Source of the DNA: an uncultured Collinsella sp.
GTDB lineage: Bacteria; Actinomycetota; Coriobacteriia; Coriobacteriales; Coriobacteriaceae
Direction of reading: 5' to 3'
Length of the DNA stretch: 35,441 bases
NCBI GenBank assembly: GCA_902492935.1
Contig: CABUNJ010000025.1
Location: forward strand, 1-35,441
Position numbers and translations under genes: made by a program. This document shows, in pieces, positions 32,377 through 35,441 of the stretch. A model generated the notes under the pieces. It did not search any database. It had not been told where the DNA came from and saw only the letters and a list, made by a program, of their open reading frames with translations. Numbering within the stretch: position 1 is the first letter of the stretch; each line of letters starts with the position of its first letter.

Positions 32377-33903
32377 ATGGAATCGACTGATGTACTGGTA
32401 ATTGGATCTGGCATTGCGGGCCTTTGCGCCGCCATCGAAGCGGCACGCACGGGTGCAACCGTCACTGTGGCAAGCGCCGGCAAGACCATGAGTGGATCGA
32501 GCTTCTTCCCGGGTACCTGGGGCCTCGGCCTCATCGGTCCCATCGACGAAGACGACGAGCAGGACCTCATCGACACCATCCTGGCCGTCGGCGGCGGCGT
32601 TGCCGACCCCGAACTCGTCCAAACGTTCGTCCACGGCATTCCCCAAGCGATTGACTGGCTCGAGCAAGACCTGGGCGTTGAGCTCCAGCGTCCGCAAAGC
32701 GCCAAGAGTGCTCAACAAAAGCAATTTATCCCCTGCTTTGACCACAAGACACGCATGTGGCGCGGCCTCACCCGCAAGCCCCTTGAGGACGCTCTGACGA
32801 CCTGGATCGAGTCGCTCGGCATTCGCCTGCTCCCCCGCCATGAGCTTATCGACCTTGTTGAGGACACGAACGGCAGAATAACCGGAACCGTACTCTACGA
32901 CCTTACCGAAAATCGAATCGTGCCCTTTGCTGCCAAGGCCACGATCATCGCAGCCGGTGGCACAGGCGGCCTGTTCGAGCGCAGCCTTACGTCGGCTGAT
33001 GTGCTCAGCTCCTCGCAGGCCATCGCACTGGCGCACGGCGCGTCCCTTACTAATATGGAGTTCATGCAGATGATGCCCGGCTTCATTGAGCCCAAACGCA
33101 ACCTGGTCTTCAACGAGAAGACCTGGCGCTACGTACATGTAGACCAGCCGGCAGATATTGCCGACGACAAGCTGGACGAACTGCTCGAGCAGCGCTCTGG
33201 ATATGGTCCCTTCACGTCACGTTTGGCCTCCCGCGCTATCGATCTCGTCATCGATAAGGCAGGTGCCGAAGGCCTGGCACTCCACTACGACTTCCCCAGT
33301 GAGGATGTCCCAGAATTTGTGCAGACTTTTGCCACCTGGCTGCAAGACGAGCACGGCATCGCCCCGACTGACGAGATGCGCGTTGCGATGTATGCCCACG
33401 CCGCTAACGGCGGCATCAAGATCGATAAGACCGCGTACACGGGCGTTGAGGGCCTCTACGCTTGCGGCGAGGCGACAGGCGGCATGCACGGCGCCGACCG
33501 TATTGGCGGCTTGTCAAGCGCCAACGGCATAGTGTTTGGGCGCATCGCGGGCGCATCGGCAGCCCAAGCAGCACAGAAAGAGCCTGAGACAGCCCTGAAG
33601 GCGGATATCGCCCTCCCCCAGTACGGCATTGCCACAACAGTCGCCGAACGCCTGACACGCAGCCTTAAGCACACGATGAGTACCCATTGTATGATCAACC
33701 GCACCGAAGGGGGCCTATCCAAGGCACTACACGAGCTTGAGGGCTTGAAGACGGAGGCAACGACCTTGAGCACACAGAAAGCTCAGGACAGCGAAATCGC
33801 AGCCCTCGCCCGCCTGCAATCGCAGATTCAACTAGCACAGGAAATGGTCAAAGCCATGCGCAAGCGAACCGAAAGCCTCGGATCGCACTATCGAACGGAC
33901 TAA
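32377..33903 (+). CDS. FAD-dependent oxidoreductase, NadB/fumarate reductase superfamily (divergent)
   Basis: A 508-residue flavoprotein. The FAD-binding GSGIAGLCAAIEAARTG (G10, G12, G15) opens the protein; TIIAAGGTGGLF and LYACGEATGGMHGADRIGGL (followed by SSANGIVFG) complete the Rossmann and capping signature of the L-aspartate oxidase/succinate dehydrogenase flavoprotein superfamily. The end RTESLGSHYRTD recalls the R-x-E-S-R-G-x-H-Y-R-x-D tail of NadB. However, the substrate-site block F-x-Q-F-H-P-T is MEFMQMMPGF here, so the histidine is missing; R in TSRLASRAI is kept. No nadA or nadC is adjacent. The substrate is uncertain. ATG 32377 follows GAAAGGA. Confidence 0.75.
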   Translation: MESTDVLVIGSGIAGLCAAIEAARTGATVTVASAGKTMSGSSFFPGTWGLGLIGPIDEDDEQDLIDTILAVGGGVADPELVQTFVHGIPQAIDWLEQDLGVELQRPQSAKSAQQKQFIPCFDHKTRMWRGLTRKPLEDALTTWIESLGIRLLPRHELIDLVEDTNGRITGTVLYDLTENRIVPFAAKATIIAAGGTGGLFERSLTSADVLSSSQAIALAHGASLTNMEFMQMMPGFIEPKRNLVFNEKTWRYVHVDQPADIADDKLDELLEQRSGYGPFTSRLASRAIDLVIDKAGAEGLALHYDFPSEDVPEFVQTFATWLQDEHGIAPTDEMRVAMYAHAANGGIKIDKTAYTGVEGLYACGEATGGMHGADRIGGLSSANGIVFGRIAGASAAQAAQKEPETALKADIALPQYGIATTVAERLTRSLKHTMSTHCMINRTEGGLSKALHELEGLKTEATTLSTQKAQDSEIAALARLQSQIQLAQEMVKAMRKRTESLGSHYRTD

Positions 33904-33948
33904 ACTGGACACCCATCTAAAGCAGAACACAACTAATCGATATCTATG

Positions 33949-33978
33949 GGCCCCGTGAGCTCGAGGTGGCACGGGGCC
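33949..33978. repeat. Inverted repeat downstream of the flavoprotein gene
   Basis: GGCCCCGTG (33949-33957) and CACGGGGCC (33970-33978) form a perfect 9-bp stem with a 12-base loop. It is 45 bases after the stop and may terminate transcription, though only TATT follows instead of a T-run. Confidence 0.5.
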
Positions 33979-34064
33979 TATTCGTGTCCGCACGGCAGCG
34001 TATCCTAATTCTGAATACAGAGCGGGCAAAGCCCGCACAGACAATAGACCAGCGAGGAGGAGAT

Positions 34065-34925
34065 ATGGACAGTAGTGATATCGAGAAGTGGCGTGTCAAA
34101 CTTGATAGCTACGCCAATGTGGAAGACGGCGTTGAGTATTGGCTCGCACGCGATTTAATGGAACCCATGGGATACACTCGATGGGAGAACTTCGCCGAAG
34201 TTGTTAAGAGGGCAAAAGTCTCGTGCGAAACAAACAAAACTCCAGTTGATTCCCATTTTCGTGACACCACGAAAATGGTAACTGCCGGTGTCGCCGCTCG
34301 CGCGGTTAAAGACTACAAACTTACGCGCTATGCATGCTATTTAATCGCACAGAACGGAGATTCAAACAAGCCAGAGATCGCGCTCGCCCAGGCATACTTT
34401 GCCGTGCAGACGCGCCGCCAAGAGCTCATAGAGCAGCGCTTCGCAGAGATTCAGCGCTTGCAGGCGCGCCACTCGCTATCCGATTCAGAGAAACAGCTCT
34501 CGGGTATTGCGTTCAAACGCGGCGTGGACTCCAAAGGATTCGCGATCATCAAGTCGAAGGGCGATGAGGCGTTATTCGGCGGCAGAAGCACGGCGGAAAT
34601 GAAGCAGCAGCTCGGCGTACCCAAGAGCGCGGCATTGGCGGACAGGTTAGCCGATGTCCTCATCAAAGCAAAGGACCTTACGAACTCGATGACGGCCTTC
34701 AACGCCGAGGAACACGACCTGTACGGCCTGGACCAGATCAAGCAAGAGCACGTCGAGAACAACACAAGCGTGCGTGGCAGCCTCATCGACCGCGGAATTG
34801 TCCCCGAGAACCTACCGCCTGCCGAGGATACAAAAAAGCTCGAGCGTCGCGTGAAGGCAGACGAGAAGAAACTCAAGGAGGGTACTGACGGTTTTACCGA
34901 TCCCCAGGGTAAGCTCGATCTGTGA
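34065..34925 (+). CDS. dinD: DinD-like DNA damage-inducible protein
   Basis: A 286-residue protein similar to DinD: WLARDLMEPMGYTRWENFAE (Bro-N-like domain), VKDYKLTRYACYLIAQNGD, SKPEIALAQAYFAVQTRRQE-like and FKRGVDSKGFAIIKSKGDEA are the conserved DinD blocks. In Escherichia coli DinD is SOS-induced and inhibits RecA-dependent strand exchange. The last 40 residues are charged (KKLERRVKADEKKLKE). ATG 34065 follows GAGGAGGAG. I could not identify a LexA-type operator in the 160 upstream bases, so SOS control is not shown. It may be of mobile-element origin, but the flanks look chromosomal. Confidence 0.8.
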   Translation: MDSSDIEKWRVKLDSYANVEDGVEYWLARDLMEPMGYTRWENFAEVVKRAKVSCETNKTPVDSHFRDTTKMVTAGVAARAVKDYKLTRYACYLIAQNGDSNKPEIALAQAYFAVQTRRQELIEQRFAEIQRLQARHSLSDSEKQLSGIAFKRGVDSKGFAIIKSKGDEALFGGRSTAEMKQQLGVPKSAALADRLADVLIKAKDLTNSMTAFNAEEHDLYGLDQIKQEHVENNTSVRGSLIDRGIVPENLPPAEDTKKLERRVKADEKKLKEGTDGFTDPQGKLDL

Positions 34926-34967
34926 AAGCGGCTGTGCCCTTTCGGGTTCGACCCCATGCGATGTCAA

Positions 34968-34999
34968 CAAAAAAAGACGGCCAACTTTCGTTGACCGTC
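34968..34999 (-). terminator. Terminator of the minus-strand tRNA cluster
   Basis: GACGGCCAAC (34976-34985) and GTTGACCGTC (34990-34999) pair with one wobble around a 4-base loop. On the minus strand the stem is followed by a run of T. It lies just beyond the 3' end of the first tRNA-Lys gene. Confidence 0.85.
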
Positions 35000-35010
35000 T
35001 TAACATGCTT

Positions 35011-35086
35011 TGGTGGGCCGTCAGGGGGTCGAACCCTGGACCTTGGGATTAAGAGTCCCCTGCTCTACCAACTGAGCTAACGACCC
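35011..35086 (-). tRNA. tRNA-Lys (anticodon CTT), copy 1
   Basis: A 76-base gene including encoded CCA. Acceptor GGGTCGT pairs with ACGGCCC, the D-arm is GCTCAGTTGGTAGAGC, anticodon loop is ACTCTTAAT (CTT), and T-arm contains GGTTCGACCCC. It is identical to the copy at 35130-35205. Confidence 0.97.
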
Positions 35087-35090
35087 AAAG

Positions 35091-35116
35091 CTAAAGTCCG
35101 TTGTGGCGGACTTTAG
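35091..35116 (-). repeat. Hairpin between the two tRNA-Lys genes
   Basis: CTAAAGTCCG (35091-35100) and CGGACTTTAG (35107-35116) form a perfect 10-bp stem with a 6-base loop. On the minus strand only CTTT follows, so it is more likely a processing signal or partial attenuator than a full terminator. Confidence 0.6.
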
Positions 35117-35129
35117 AGGAGATATCGTG

Positions 35130-35205
35130 TGGTGGGCCGTCAGGGGGTCGAACCCTGGACCTTGGGATTAAGAGTCCCCTGCTCTACCAACTGAGCTAAC
35201 GACCC
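35130..35205 (-). tRNA. tRNA-Lys (anticodon CTT), copy 2
   Basis: A 76-base gene with encoded CCA and the same cloverleaf as copy 1, base for base. It is transcribed from the minus strand behind tRNA-His. Confidence 0.97.
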
Positions 35206-35227
35206 GATATCAACACGAAGCAAGAAC

Positions 35228-35305
35228 TGGGGTGGGTAAAGGGACTCGAACCCTCGACCTACGGGACCACAACCCGTCGCTCTAGCCAACTGAGCTACAC
35301 CCACC
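35228..35305 (-). tRNA. tRNA-His (anticodon GTG)
   Basis: A 78-base gene including the -1 G at 35305, the discriminator C that pairs with it, and encoded CCA. The acceptor is GTGGGTG against TACCCAC, with a G-T pair at position 7, and the anticodon loop is TTGTGGT. The extra 5' G is the identity element for histidyl-tRNA synthetase. Confidence 0.97.
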
Positions 35306-35331
35306 GTGTCCTGTGCGCTTCGCGCTCGACT

Positions 35332-35360
35332 ATTATTGCAAGGAACGCCACGCGATGCAA
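35332..35360 (-). promoter_or_regulatory. Candidate promoter of the tRNA cluster
   Basis: On the minus strand TTGCAT (35360-35355) and AATAAT (35337-35332) are separated by exactly 17 bases. The -10 box ends 26 bases before the tRNA-His 5' end. No other promoter-like pair is closer. Confidence 0.5.
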
Positions 35361-35367
35361 GCCCCAA

Positions 35368-35386
35368 TTTTCAAGAATTTTGAAAA
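35368..35386. repeat. AT-rich inverted repeat near the window end
   Basis: TTTTCAA (35368-35374) and TTGAAAA (35380-35386) form a short palindrome with a 5-base loop. It could be an operator or the end of a gene outside the window; nothing here decides. Confidence 0.3.
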
Positions 35387-35441
35387 GCCTTGATTGTCAT
35401 TTTCATTGCAACAGCCTCAGGACTCAGCGCAACGCGTTGCG

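Overview
The window looks like chromosomal DNA of a Coriobacteriia bacterium, most probably Collinsella or a close relative. The evidence is high-GC coding DNA, a sufCBDSU operon with a divergent Rrf2 regulator, a GGGtGRT-family gene pair, Coriobacteriia-type IS30 and IS256 relics, and a large family of GT2 glycosyltransferases. Genus assignment is inference from protein style; no 16S or other marker gene is present.

Positions 1-8.7 kb are accessory DNA: a graveyard of broken insertion sequences (IS30, IS110-like, ISL3, IS3 and IS256 pieces, mostly truncated or frameshifted) with cargo genes between them. The cargo comprises an AT-richer HNH nuclease plus minimal nucleotidyltransferase pair (605-2100), a small orphan protein, a frameshifted unknown gene, the 3' end of a BREX-type pglX methyltransferase cut by an IS256 end, a trypsin-like protease and an Orc1/Cdc6-like AAA+ ATPase. 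Together they look like the remains of a defence island. A perfect 54-base palindrome with a 2-bp centre (2300-2353) has the geometry of two abutted IS30 ends.

Positions 8.8-18.2 kb hold surface-polysaccharide genes. Five GT2 glycosyltransferase genes lie nearly back to back on the minus strand. Four of them form a duplicated two-gene module (types A and B, arranged A'-B'-A-B). A membrane acyltransferase and a sixth GT2 enzyme follow on the plus strand.

Positions 18.2-22.6 kb hold a PF09820-like ATPase, a secreted protein with a lysozyme-like domain and a variant sortase signal (MPKTG), and an MntA/HepT nucleotidyltransferase-HEPN toxin-antitoxin pair. The pair sits immediately behind an Rrf2 regulator on the same strand.

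Positions 22.6-28.6 kb are the Fe-S assembly region: the Rrf2 regulator divergent from sufC-sufB-sufD-sufS-sufU, with tight or overlapping junctions, a palindrome over the putative suf -35 box, and a clear terminator after sufU.

Positions 28.6-35.4 kb contain a REP-associated-type HUH transposase in a gene-poor zone, a NifU/SufU-like scaffold gene followed by a GGGtGRT gene with its own terminator, a divergent flavoprotein of the NadB/fumarate reductase superfamily, a DinD-like damage-inducible protein, and a minus-strand tRNA cluster (His, Lys, Lys) with a candidate promoter and terminator. I saw no rRNA, CRISPR array, phage or replication origin.
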